From an uncultured Dokdonia sp. (GTDB lineage: Bacteria > Bacteroidota > Bacteroidia > Flavobacteriales > Flavobacteriaceae): DNA of 64,000 bases. The stretch lies in assembly GCA_947503305.1 (NCBI GenBank), contig CANNDF010000003.1:248001-312000 (forward strand), in the 5' to 3' direction. Below are positions 55,826 through 64,000 of this stretch, one piece after another (position 1 is the stretch's first letter; every line of letters starts with the position of its first letter). The notes beneath the pieces are model-generated. The model ran no database searches. It had not been told where the DNA came from and saw nothing but the letters and a program-made list of their open reading frames with translations. A program made the translations under genes and the position numbers.

Positions 55826-58800
55826 ATGAAACATTATTTGTTAAGACTATTTCTTCTTTTGGCTTCAACATCATTATTAGCCCAAGCCAATAAAGTCACA
55901 ATCTCAAGTGCTGATGATGGCATGAGATTAATAGTAGATGGACAAGAATTTATGGTAAATGGGATGAACTGGGATTATATTCCTATTGGTCAGACAATAG
56001 CCACAACATCCTATCAATTTTGGAATGAATCAGATGATATCATCAAAGCTGCACTAGACGCAGAAATGTCTCTTTTAAAGAATATGGGAGTAAATGCAAT
56101 ACGTCAATATGTAGGTGTCAAGCCTAAATGGGTGCAATACATTTATGAAAATTATGGTATTTATACGATGATTAATCACGCTTTTGGACGTTATGGCCTT
56201 ACTATAGATGGAGCATGGGAGCCTATTACAGATTATTCTGATCCTCGGGTAAAAGATATTCTTTTAAAAGAGACTACTGAAATGGCCAGAGAATTTAAAG
56301 ATACCCCAGGTATATTAATGTTTTTACTTGGTAATGAAAATAACTACGGGCTTTTTTGGGATGGAGCCGAAACAGAAGATATTCCGGAAGCAGATAGTAG
56401 AACAAAGCCTAGAGCGAGAGCAATGTATAAACTCTTCAATGATGCAACTCTAGCCATGAAACAAATAATTACTGATCAACCAATTGCAATCTGTAATGGA
56501 GATTTACTTTTCTTAGATATTATAGCCGAAGAATGTAAAGATGTAGATATATATGGTACAAATATGTATCGAGGAGTTTCATTTGGTGATGCTTTTGAGA
56601 GAGTTAAAAATGAGTTTGGAAAACCAATCCTATTTACTGAATTTGGATCAGATGCCTTTAATGCTGTTCAAAATCAAGAAGACCAAAAAGCTCAAGCATA
56701 TTATATGGTTGGAAATTGGAAAGAAATTTATGCTAATGCTGCTGGTTTAGGAAAAACTGGAAATTCTTTAGGTGGGTTTACATTTCAATTTAGTGATGGG
56801 TGGTGGAAATATGGTCAAACGACAAATTTAGATATCCATGATAATAATGCTTCATGGGATAATGGTGGATATGAATTTGATTTTGTAGAAGGCGAAGATA
56901 ATATGAATGAAGAGTGGTTTGGTATTTGTGCCAAAGGCCCTACGAATTCAAAAGGCTTATATACGCTATATCCTAGAGCAGCATATTATGCTCTCAAAGA
57001 AGCACATCAATTAAATCCGTATGCGCTAGGGACTACAGCTACTTCTTTAGAAAGCCATTTTAACAATATCCAGATAATTGACGCTGTATTAAGAGCACGT
57101 GGTGATAAAGCAGCATCTGGAAGTATAGGCGGCAGTAAAATAAAAATAAGCTCATTAAGAGCTGAATTTACGACCTTTAATACGGGAGGTACTCGTGTAA
57201 CAACTCCAGAAAATCCAAATCCAAATGAGGTCGCTTTTCCGGATCAGCTAGGCTTTGATAATATGGAATCTTATTATATTGGAGTTGAAGCAAATCCAAC
57301 ACCAGGATTAAGAGCAAACGTAGTAACAAATATATTAGGGAATGTAGCTGGAAATCCCATAGATGAAATTTTCTTTGAAAATAGAGGACGCCCTGTCGAT
57401 GTTAATTCTGATAATGGAGAGGTAACACTTGCTGATAATAATAGAGTACAGGTATACCAAGCAGAATTTGATTGGAACACCAAATATGCAAATGTTAAAG
57501 GGTTTTATCGAACTGGGCATTATCACTGGGGATATGAAGGAGATTTCTTTGGTTTATATCCTGAAGCCAACTACGGGCCAAATATAGATTTGTATAATGG
57601 TTTAGCTCCTTTTGGTTTTGAATTTGAAGCCAAAAAAGAATTAAAAGGGCTTAAAGTAGCTTTTGGACCAGAATTATGGTGGGGAGCAAACCCAGCAGTA
57701 TTGGTTAAATACAATAAGCAATTTGGAAAATATAATGTAGCAGGAATTTTTCATGAAGATATTGCAGATCCTGGTGCAGGTGTCTCTTCTGTAGCAATAC
57801 CGCAACCAAGAACAAGAAGGGCTACTGCGTATATAGGACGTAAGTTTGGAAAATTTGATGTAGAATTAGGAGGTATTTGGGCTGGAAATCCTTTAAATGG
57901 ACGAGAATACCAAGTAATAGAACAAGTCTCTACTACAACACAGGTGCTTGTAAATCAAGTAGAAGGAAGCGATAACTGGGGAGGGAAACTAAAAATAAAA
58001 TATACAGGAGGTAAATTTAATTGGTATGCACAAACAGCAGCTCAAGGTATTGTCGCAAATGGAGGTGCAGATTTTACTAAAACATTTACAGGATGGAGAT
58101 TAAAAGATAGTGGTAGTGGTAATCAATATAATTTTTTAACAGGACTTACATATACTATAGGAAATCTTCAAATCGCACCTAACTTTTTATGGCAAGAACC
58201 TTTAGTAAATCCAATCCCTATAGGTGCACCAGCACCAGCAAGATCTAGAAACATTATTGATGATCCATTTGTGGTAAGAGCAAATAGACGAACTACTGCT
58301 GGAGAACTCCTATTAACATATGATCCGACACCAGGATCATGGTTTTATGAATGGGATAATGATAGAGCAGAAGATGCAAAATTTGCAGCTAGTTTAGGAT
58401 TCGTATATCGTTACCTTCCTACTACGCAAGATGCTGCCATTGGATTCTTTGGAAATAGTCGTGTGCCAGTAGCTTTTGCTTCAGCTCCATCTGCCGAAGA
58501 CTTATGGGAAGTATATGGTAGAGTTGTTTCAAAAATAACTCCTGATTTCGGATTCATTGGTAATTTTTACGGAGGAAATGGACAGGCAAATGGAAGTGAT
58601 GATAGAGTCATCCATAGATATGGAGCAGACGTTCGTATGATTTATAACAAAATCAAGTTAATGACTGAAGTTAAAATTGATGATTGGGGACCTTTTGATT
58701 TTCATAGAGATTTCAACCTTACCTTTCCATTTCAATTTAAAGTTGACTTATCAACAACCGTTGGTAAACCAGATTGGTTTATTTTACCAAATACCCGCAT

Positions 58801-58936
58801 TGGTATAAGATATACATGGCGTTCTTTAGACAATTTCTCACCGAGATTTGAATTTCAGGACCCAATTGATCTAGGATTTCCAAATGGAAATGAGTGGGAA
58901 ATCAGAACATACGTACATATTAACATTGGAAAATAA
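55826..58936 (+). CDS. clan GH-A glycosidase fused to a predicted outer-membrane beta-barrel
   Basis: 1036 residues with signal peptide MKHYLLRLFLLLASTSLLAQ. Residues 25-410 form a TIM-barrel glycosidase: MSLLKNMGVNAIRQYVGV, acid/base Glu171 in LLGNENNYGLFW, VDIYGTNMYRG, nucleophile Glu272 in KPILFTEFGSDA. The layout resembles GH2 catalytic domains and fungal GH72 beta-1,3-glucanosyltransferases; family assignment is open. Residues from about 415 to the end are strand-rich, with alternating aromatic/polar residues and repeated strand-turn blocks (FGKYNVAGIFHEDIAD; FDVELGGIWAGN), as in porin-type barrels. The fusion would put a glucan-cleaving or -transferring domain at an outer-membrane pore. 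It is first in a row of four or more genes. Confidence 0.85.
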   Translation: MKHYLLRLFLLLASTSLLAQANKVTISSADDGMRLIVDGQEFMVNGMNWDYIPIGQTIATTSYQFWNESDDIIKAALDAEMSLLKNMGVNAIRQYVGVKPKWVQYIYENYGIYTMINHAFGRYGLTIDGAWEPITDYSDPRVKDILLKETTEMAREFKDTPGILMFLLGNENNYGLFWDGAETEDIPEADSRTKPRARAMYKLFNDATLAMKQIITDQPIAICNGDLLFLDIIAEECKDVDIYGTNMYRGVSFGDAFERVKNEFGKPILFTEFGSDAFNAVQNQEDQKAQAYYMVGNWKEIYANAAGLGKTGNSLGGFTFQFSDGWWKYGQTTNLDIHDNNASWDNGGYEFDFVEGEDNMNEEWFGICAKGPTNSKGLYTLYPRAAYYALKEAHQLNPYALGTTATSLESHFNNIQIIDAVLRARGDKAASGSIGGSKIKISSLRAEFTTFNTGGTRVTTPENPNPNEVAFPDQLGFDNMESYYIGVEANPTPGLRANVVTNILGNVAGNPIDEIFFENRGRPVDVNSDNGEVTLADNNRVQVYQAEFDWNTKYANVKGFYRTGHYHWGYEGDFFGLYPEANYGPNIDLYNGLAPFGFEFEAKKELKGLKVAFGPELWWGANPAVLVKYNKQFGKYNVAGIFHEDIADPGAGVSSVAIPQPRTRRATAYIGRKFGKFDVELGGIWAGNPLNGREYQVIEQVSTTTQVLVNQVEGSDNWGGKLKIKYTGGKFNWYAQTAAQGIVANGGADFTKTFTGWRLKDSGSGNQYNFLTGLTYTIGNLQIAPNFLWQEPLVNPIPIGAPAPARSRNIIDDPFVVRANRRTTAGELLLTYDPTPGSWFYEWDNDRAEDAKFAASLGFVYRYLPTTQDAAIGFFGNSRVPVAFASAPSAEDLWEVYGRVVSKITPDFGFIGNFYGGNGQANGSDDRVIHRYGADVRMIYNKIKLMTEVKIDDWGPFDFHRDFNLTFPFQFKVDLSTTVGKPDWFILPNTRIGIRYTWRSLDNFSPRFEFQDPIDLGFPNGNEWEIRTYVHINIGK

Positions 58937-58942
58937 AAAGTC

Positions 58943-61234
58943 ATGAAAAAGATAATCACAAAAAGAACATTAAGCTATTTGATGTCTGCGCTATTCCTAT
59001 TTATTAATTATAGCTGTCAACCAGATGATAATAATTTAGAAGATGCCACATTTCCAAATATCGCAGAAGTCTTTATAGATACTTTTAGTGCAGGTTTGCA
59101 GTATGATGCTTTTGGAACATCTAGAGTAACTGCATTTTCTGTAGACACAGATATTGTCTTTCAAGGAAGCGCAGCCATGCGATTTGACATCCCAAATACA
59201 GATGACCCTCAAGGAGGGTTTGCGGGAGGTGTTTTCTCTACTGCAGTAGGTAGAGACTTAACGAGTTATAATGTATTAACATTTTATGCAAGAGCATCAC
59301 GTGGAGAAACAATCAATCAAATAGGTTTTGGATTAACCTTTGAAGGAGAAGTTTTTAGAACTCAAGTTGATGGTTTACAGGTAGGTACAGAATGGCAAAA
59401 ATACTTTATTCCTATTCCTAATGCTGCTAGACTCACGCAAGAAAGAGGAATGCTATGGTTTGCAGAAGCAGCCGATGACGGTGAAGCCTACCAACTATGG
59501 CTTGATGAAGTAAAATTTGAAAACCTAAACACAATTATCCAAGAAAGTGCTACAATTCTTAATGGAGTAGATCAAATAACTGCAGCATCATCTGGAAGTA
59601 CAATTACTATAGACGGTACATCTGCCTCATATAACCTTCCATCAGGGGTTGTACAAAGCGTTACTGCAACAGCTCCTTATTTTGACTATACCTCTTCAAA
59701 TGAGTCTATCGCAACTGTAGATGAATTTGGTGTTGTCACAGTTTTAAGTGAAGAAGGATCAACAATCATAAGCGCTACATTAAATGGTGTTGAAGCTGAC
59801 GGTTCTATAACCTTTATGGAGGTAGATTCTTCAGGTAATGTAGATGATTCTGATGCTACAGAAATAGGATTACCGCTAGGGTTTGAATCTACTTCTTTAA
59901 ATTATAATCCTGTAGGTTTTGAAGGTGCGGTACCATCTGTAGCTGCAAATCCTGTTGTAGGGGGATTAAATAATAGTTCGAATGTTTTAAGATCTCTAAA
60001 AAGTGAAGGATCCATATTCTTTGCAGGGCAATTTATTGATTTAGATGTACCCGTTGATTTCTCAACAAATCAAATCATTAGTGCTTTAGTATTATCACCA
60101 AGCGCAGGAGCTCCTGTAAGAGTTGCATTTGAAAACAGTCAAGATCCAAGTACTCAAATTAGAGTGGATATAAGTACTACTGTAAGTAATCAATGGGAAG
60201 AACTTATTTTTGATTTCACTCCTCTTATTAATCCTGCTATCGTATATGATAGAATGGTCATTATTTTTGATATCGATGAAGCAAATCCAAGTCCTGGAGA
60301 TGGTTCTGTGTATTTTATAGATGATATCCAATTAACCGATGGTACTTCAACAAATGATCCTCCAGGTGATAATTTATTATCAAATGGCGATTTTGAAGAA
60401 GGAATGACTGTATGGGAAGGAAATGGGTTTAATGTGCAAACAGAAGGAGGAAACAGCTTTAATTTTGTAGATGTTGCCACTGCTGGAAATCCTTTTGATG
60501 TAAACTTAAGTCAACGAGGATTAGCAATAACCGAAGGTGATACTTACACGCTAACCTTTGACGCATCTACAGATGTAGCAACTGGAAGCCGTGTTATGAC
60601 TGCGGGTATAGGATTGTTTGTAGATCCGTTTACAAATCAAAGTGTTGAGGTTAATCTTACGGATGCAACTCAAACATTCACTTTTGAACTTGTAGCCAAC
60701 TTTAGTTCTACAGATGGTCGCGTATTATTTGATATGGGAGCAGATACAGGCATTGTAGTTATTGATAATGTATCACTAGTATTATCTGATGGTGGCGGTA
60801 ATACTGGCGGAGATAATGAATTATCAAATGGCGATTTTGAAGAAGGAATGACCGTATGGGAAGGAAATGGATTTAATGTGCAAACAGAAGGAGGAAACAG
60901 CTTTAACTTTGTAGATGTAGCTACTGCTGGAAATCCTTTTGATGTAAACCTAAGTCAACGAGGGTTAGCCGTTACAGAAGGGCAAACCTTTACATTAACT
61001 TTTGACGCTTCTACAGACACAGCAACAGGAAGTCGTACGATGATTGCAGGAATAGGACTCTTTGTAGATCCGTTTACAAATCAAAGCCAGGAAGTGACAA
61101 TAACCGATACAACACAAACATTTACTTTAGAACTTGTAGCCAACTTTAGTTCGGCAGATGGTCGTGTATTATTTGATATGGGAGCAGATACAGGTGTTGT
61201 TGTTATTGATAATGTATCATTAACATTGAATTAA
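58943..61234 (+). CDS. multidomain glycan-binding lipoprotein with Big2 and two CBM4/9-like modules
   Basis: 763 residues. A lipobox (FLFINYSCQPDD) predicts a lipid anchor. Next come a jelly-roll binding domain (about 40-195; YNVLTFYARAS, YQLWLDEVKF), a Big2 Ig-like domain (about 205-295; ATVDEFGVVTVLS), a second jelly roll (about 305-465; YFIDDIQLTDG) and two CBM4/9-like modules (from 477 to the end) almost identical to those of the T9SS protein. No catalytic residues or T9SS domain are seen. It probably acts as the surface glycan-binding protein of the locus. It starts 6 bp after the glycosidase-barrel gene, so the two are co-transcribed. Confidence 0.87.
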   Translation: MKKIITKRTLSYLMSALFLFINYSCQPDDNNLEDATFPNIAEVFIDTFSAGLQYDAFGTSRVTAFSVDTDIVFQGSAAMRFDIPNTDDPQGGFAGGVFSTAVGRDLTSYNVLTFYARASRGETINQIGFGLTFEGEVFRTQVDGLQVGTEWQKYFIPIPNAARLTQERGMLWFAEAADDGEAYQLWLDEVKFENLNTIIQESATILNGVDQITAASSGSTITIDGTSASYNLPSGVVQSVTATAPYFDYTSSNESIATVDEFGVVTVLSEEGSTIISATLNGVEADGSITFMEVDSSGNVDDSDATEIGLPLGFESTSLNYNPVGFEGAVPSVAANPVVGGLNNSSNVLRSLKSEGSIFFAGQFIDLDVPVDFSTNQIISALVLSPSAGAPVRVAFENSQDPSTQIRVDISTTVSNQWEELIFDFTPLINPAIVYDRMVIIFDIDEANPSPGDGSVYFIDDIQLTDGTSTNDPPGDNLLSNGDFEEGMTVWEGNGFNVQTEGGNSFNFVDVATAGNPFDVNLSQRGLAITEGDTYTLTFDASTDVATGSRVMTAGIGLFVDPFTNQSVEVNLTDATQTFTFELVANFSSTDGRVLFDMGADTGIVVIDNVSLVLSDGGGNTGGDNELSNGDFEEGMTVWEGNGFNVQTEGGNSFNFVDVATAGNPFDVNLSQRGLAVTEGQTFTLTFDASTDTATGSRTMIAGIGLFVDPFTNQSQEVTITDTTQTFTLELVANFSSADGRVLFDMGADTGVVVIDNVSLTLN
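60370..61231 (+). repeat. tandem pair of near-identical CBM4/9-like module sequences
   Basis: Two copies of about 415 bp (60370-60786 and 60818-61231) repeat almost base for base through NGDFEEGMTVWEGNGF and GRVLFDMGADTG. Two further copies lie inverted in the T9SS binding-protein gene (about 51271-51684 and 51712-52119). Confidence 0.85.
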
Positions 61235-61271
61235 TTTATAAGAAAATAAAAATGTGATTTATTCCTTTTAT

Positions 61272-61285
61272 GCTTTCGCGAAAGC
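61272..61285. repeat. exact palindrome upstream of the GH16 gene
   Basis: Exact copy in the 126-bp gap between the binding lipoprotein and the GH16 gene, with flanks TTAT and GTAAG. Confidence 0.9.
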
Positions 61286-61325
61286 GTAAGAGGAATACTA
61301 AGACAAAGTTACATATAAGATTATT

Positions 61326-61341
61326 TGATAAATGTTTATCA
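61326..61341. promoter_or_regulatory. 16-bp dyad upstream of the GH16 gene
   Basis: TGATAAA and TTTATCA are perfect 7-bp arms around TG, 19 bp before the GH16 start. It may be an operator or a leader hairpin. Confidence 0.35.
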
Positions 61342-61360
61342 TAACTAAAAAAAAAGAAAA

Positions 61361-62221
61361 ATGAAAAAAGGAATTTTAAAAAGTGCATTATTTGCATGTA
61401 TGCTAATAGCCGTTTGGGCATGTACTGATGATGAAGGTAATGATATAGGTGCCTCAAATCTTACATTAGTATTTGAAGATAATTTTAATGGTGAAGCAGG
61501 ACAATCTATCAATACTGATTTTTGGAATTTTGATATTGGTACTGGTCAAAATGGCTGGGGTAATCAAGAATTACAATATTATACAGATCGCCCAGAAAAT
61601 GTCTCTTTAGATGGGGAAGGAAATATGGCAATTACTGCCCGTAGAGAATCTTTCCAAGGTTCTCCTTTTACTTCGGCTAGAATAAATACTAGAGATAAAG
61701 TAGAACATCAATACGGTCGTTTTGAAGCTCGTATTCAAATGCCTGGAGGACGTGGTGTATGGCCAGCATTCTGGATGTTAGGAAGTAACATTGAAACCGA
61801 GCCAGATGATGATCCTGCTACAATAGTTTGGCCTTTTGTAGGAGAAATAGATATTACCGAAATGAGAGGTCAAGAACCTTTCAGAACTATAGGAAGTATA
61901 CATGGTCCAGGATATTCTGGAGGAGCTGCAATATCTGGTGAATATGATCTTGAAAATGATCGTTTTGATGCAGGGTTTCACGAGTATGCTATCGAATGGA
62001 ATCCAGATTTTATAGACTACTTTATTGATGGTATCCGCTTTAATAGAATTACTAAAAGTGATATCCCAGAAGGAGAAGATTGGGTTTTTGATGATCAACC
62101 CTTCTTTTTATTATTAAATGTTGCCGTAGGAGGTACTTTTGTAGGTTTCCCCGTTGATGCAACTCCGTTACCACAAACAATGCTTGTGGATTATGTACGT
62201 ATTTACGAAATCGGAAACTGA
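61361..62221 (+). CDS. GH16 endo-beta-1,3-glucanase-like lipoprotein (laminarinase)
   Basis: 286 residues. The lipoprotein signal ends at Cys21 (LIAVWACTDD). The GH16 catalytic motif is GEIDITEMRG with Glu162 as nucleophile, Asp164 and Glu167 as acid/base; the preceding GGRGVWPAFWMLG and the N-terminal GWGNQELQYYTDRPENV suit the laminarinase (GH16_3) type. EDWVFDDQPFFLLLNVAVGG and LVDYVRIYE close the jelly roll. It would cut beta-1,3-glucan internally at the cell surface. Specificity for mixed-linkage glucan is not excluded. Confidence 0.95.
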   Translation: MKKGILKSALFACMLIAVWACTDDEGNDIGASNLTLVFEDNFNGEAGQSINTDFWNFDIGTGQNGWGNQELQYYTDRPENVSLDGEGNMAITARRESFQGSPFTSARINTRDKVEHQYGRFEARIQMPGGRGVWPAFWMLGSNIETEPDDDPATIVWPFVGEIDITEMRGQEPFRTIGSIHGPGYSGGAAISGEYDLENDRFDAGFHEYAIEWNPDFIDYFIDGIRFNRITKSDIPEGEDWVFDDQPFFLLLNVAVGGTFVGFPVDATPLPQTMLVDYVRIYEIGN

Positions 62222-62425
62222 TACAAAAAATCATAACAACTACTATAGATTTATCATATACAAATAGAACATATACTCTATTCAACAAAGCAATTTTAGC
62301 GTTTTTACATCACTTAAATGCTTTGCTATATATGACATATAGATCTAATTAAATGTAATAAATAAAAATAGTCAAGTAGTATCCTATTAGATATTTTACC
62401 TCTAAGGATTACTATTATTACTAAT

Positions 62426-62444
62426 TATCTTAAAAAATAAGATA
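62426..62444. promoter_or_regulatory. inverted repeat just upstream of the phosphorylase-like gene
   Basis: TATCTTA and TAAGATA are perfect 7-bp arms around AAAAA, 20 bp before the start codon. It may be an operator, a weak hairpin in the leader, or chance in AT-rich DNA. Confidence 0.35.
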
Positions 62445-62464
62445 GTTATTGTGAAAATTTACAA

Positions 62465-64000
62465 ATGACAGAACAAACCATCTATATAGGAAATAAACGT
62501 GCTACTTTTAATGGTAATGAAATTAAAGGAGAGCTCATAAATATTGATAACGAGGTTTATTACAAGATTTCTAATAGTGATCAAATGAGACCTTTCTTTA
62601 TGAGCCTCATTAGTGATTCTAATCATTGGATGTTCATAGCTAGTAATGGAGGGTTATCTGCAGGGCGGAAAAATTCGGATTATTCATTATTTCCCTATTA
62701 TACAGACGATAAAATTACTGAAGCTAGTGATACTACAGGTAGTAAAACACTATTAAAAGTATCTAAAGATGGGAAAGTATTCTTATGGGAACCTTTTTCA
62801 AATAAATATGAAGGTGTTTATACAATAACTAGAAATCTGTACAAGAATAGTTATGGTAACAAAGTTGTATTTGAAGAACACAATAAAGATTTAGGCCTTA
62901 CCTATAGATATCAATGGAATACTAGTGATGTATTTGGTTTTGTAAAAAAATCTACACTTATAAATGATCAAGATCGTACTGTACAAGTAACAGTACTTGA
63001 TGGGTTACAGAATATTGTTCCTCATGGTGTAGGTGAAGATGTACAAAAAACAAGCAGTAACTTAGTAGATGCCTACAAGCGTAATGAACTTATAGCAGAT
63101 TCTGGGGTCGGGTTATTTGCTCTAAGTGCAATAATTGTGGATAAAGCTGAGCCAAGTGAAGCTTTAAAAAGTAATGTGGTATGGTCATTAGGTATAGATG
63201 ATCCAAAATACCTATTATCGTCACTACAACTAGATGCTTTTAGACGTGGAGAAGATATTCAACAAGAAACAGATATAAAAGCAGAACGCGGAGCCTATTT
63301 TATTTGTTCAACTATTGAGCTAGATGCAAATAATCAAAAAGAATGGATGCTCCTAGCTGATGTCAATAAAACGATAAGTGCCATTATTGAGATTTCTGAA
63401 AAAATAAAAACAACTCCAGACCTTATGGAGTCAGTTCAAGAAGATATTGATAAAGGTACGACACACCTTTTAGAACTTGCAAGTGCTTCTGATGCAATGC
63501 AATTAAGTGAAAATAAACTACGAAATACTAGACATTTTTCAAATACGCTCTTTAATATTATGAGAGGAGGTATTTTTGATAATAACTATCAAATAGAAAA
63601 GTGGGATTTCAAAGCTTATATAGAAAAAGCCAATTGCATTGTTTTTAAAAATGCCCTGTCTATTATTAATGCATTGCCAGATGAATTCTCACTGTCAGAT
63701 TTAAAAATAATTGCCTCTCAGAGTGATGATAATCATTTTAAACGATTATGTTTAGAATACATGCCTTTAAAGTTTAGTAGAAGACATGGAGATCCTAGTA
63801 GACCTTGGAATAAGTTTTCTATTAATACACGAAGCGAAATTGATGGTTCAAAAGTATTAGATTATCAAGGTAACTGGAGGGATATCTTTCAAAATTGGGA
63901 AGCGCTAGCACTAGCCTATCCTGAATTTATTGAAAGTATGATTCACAAATTCCTCAATGCAACTACTTTTGATGGTTATAACCCCTATCGTGTTACAAAA
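62465..64000 (+). CDS. putative GH149/GH161-type beta-1,3-glucan phosphorylase (5' part; cut by window edge)
   Basis: 512 residues are visible before the window ends, with no stop. There is no signal peptide, so the protein is cytosolic. The N-terminus (FFMSLISDSNHWMFIASNGGLSAGRKNSDYSLFPYYTDDK in parts) and the block RRHGDPSRPWNKFSI...YQGNWRDIFQNWEALALAYP...FLNATTFDGYNPYRV recall GH149 and related GH94/GH161 inverting phosphorylases, which act on beta-1,3-glucan oligomers to give glucose-1-phosphate. Expected full length is over 1000 residues. The catalytic Asp would lie beyond the edge. Position after a GH16 laminarinase supports the call; without a search it stays probable. Confidence 0.75.
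   Translation, partial: MTEQTIYIGNKRATFNGNEIKGELINIDNEVYYKISNSDQMRPFFMSLISDSNHWMFIASNGGLSAGRKNSDYSLFPYYTDDKITEASDTTGSKTLLKVSKDGKVFLWEPFSNKYEGVYTITRNLYKNSYGNKVVFEEHNKDLGLTYRYQWNTSDVFGFVKKSTLINDQDRTVQVTVLDGLQNIVPHGVGEDVQKTSSNLVDAYKRNELIADSGVGLFALSAIIVDKAEPSEALKSNVVWSLGIDDPKYLLSSLQLDAFRRGEDIQQETDIKAERGAYFICSTIELDANNQKEWMLLADVNKTISAIIEISEKIKTTPDLMESVQEDIDKGTTHLLELASASDAMQLSENKLRNTRHFSNTLFNIMRGGIFDNNYQIEKWDFKAYIEKANCIVFKNALSIINALPDEFSLSDLKIIASQSDDNHFKRLCLEYMPLKFSRRHGDPSRPWNKFSINTRSEIDGSKVLDYQGNWRDIFQNWEALALAYPEFIESMIHKFLNATTFDGYNPYRVTK

Noticed and set aside
50297-64000. SusC/SusD transport pair in the glucan locus
   Set aside because: No TonB-dependent receptor plug (carboxypeptidase-like N-domain, plug) or SusD-like tetratricopeptide lipoprotein is found in any frame of this region.

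Overview
The window reads as a chromosomal segment of a marine Flavobacteriia-type Bacteroidota. The evidence is an AT-rich composition, no Shine-Dalgarno pattern, several promoters of the Bacteroidota form TAnnTTTG, three secreted proteins with type IX secretion (T9SS) C-terminal domains, and typical family content (fused alpha/beta 2-oxoacid dehydrogenase E1, triple-tyrosine regulator, MlaD/(Fe-S) cluster, M49 peptidase). The dispersed palindrome GCTTTCGCGAAAGC resembles what I remember of Dokdonia/Krokinobacter-like genomes, but the genus is only a guess.

Layout. 1-3.1 kb: a GH3 beta-N-acetylhexosaminidase cut by the window edge, divergent from a secreted M28 peptidase. 3.1-8.7 kb: a minus-strand cluster of N-acetylmuramoyl-L-alanine amidase, MlaD-like lipid protein, membrane ferredoxin-type (Fe-S) protein, small secreted protein, HAD phosphatase, CCG-domain (Fe-S) protein and a small conserved protein. 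8.8-12.1 kb: LptD and RidA. 12.1-15.0 kb: GlcNAc-kinase-like protein, GAPDH, phosphofructokinase. 15.3-21.5 kb: TamB divergent from TsaD-RsmE. 21.7-30.5 kb: an unknown membrane protein, then UvrA, a LOG-like protein, a secreted endonuclease/phosphatase-like protein and an M1-like protein without its zinc site. 30.7-41.2 kb: fused E1, PgpH-like 7TM-HD phosphodiesterase, thiolase, NlpC/P60 peptidase, TPR protein, GyrA. 41.5-50.3 kb: ClpC, DksA/TraR zinc protein, a small conserved protein, HutH, M49 dipeptidyl peptidase, SRPBCC/GyrI-like protein, fluoride channel.

50.4-64 kb is the accessory part: a probable beta-1,3-glucan (laminarin) utilization locus. It holds a T9SS-secreted carbohydrate-binding protein, a triple-tyrosine/LuxR-type regulator, a clan-A glycosidase fused to a predicted outer-membrane beta-barrel, a multidomain binding lipoprotein, a GH16 laminarinase-like lipoprotein, and the start of a large cytosolic protein resembling GH149/GH161 beta-1,3-glucan phosphorylases. 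No SusC/SusD pair is present in the window. A coherent reading is surface capture and cleavage of beta-1,3-glucan, handling or entry through the glycosidase-barrel protein, and phosphorolysis to glucose-1-phosphate inside the cell. The transport role is inference.

The most unusual signals are the glycosidase-barrel fusion, four near-identical carbohydrate-binding modules shared by two opposite-strand genes with signs of concerted evolution, the dispersed palindrome that also lies inside reading frames, and the catalytically dead M1-type protein with a C-terminal barrel. No tRNA, rRNA, CRISPR array, insertion sequence or phage gene was seen.
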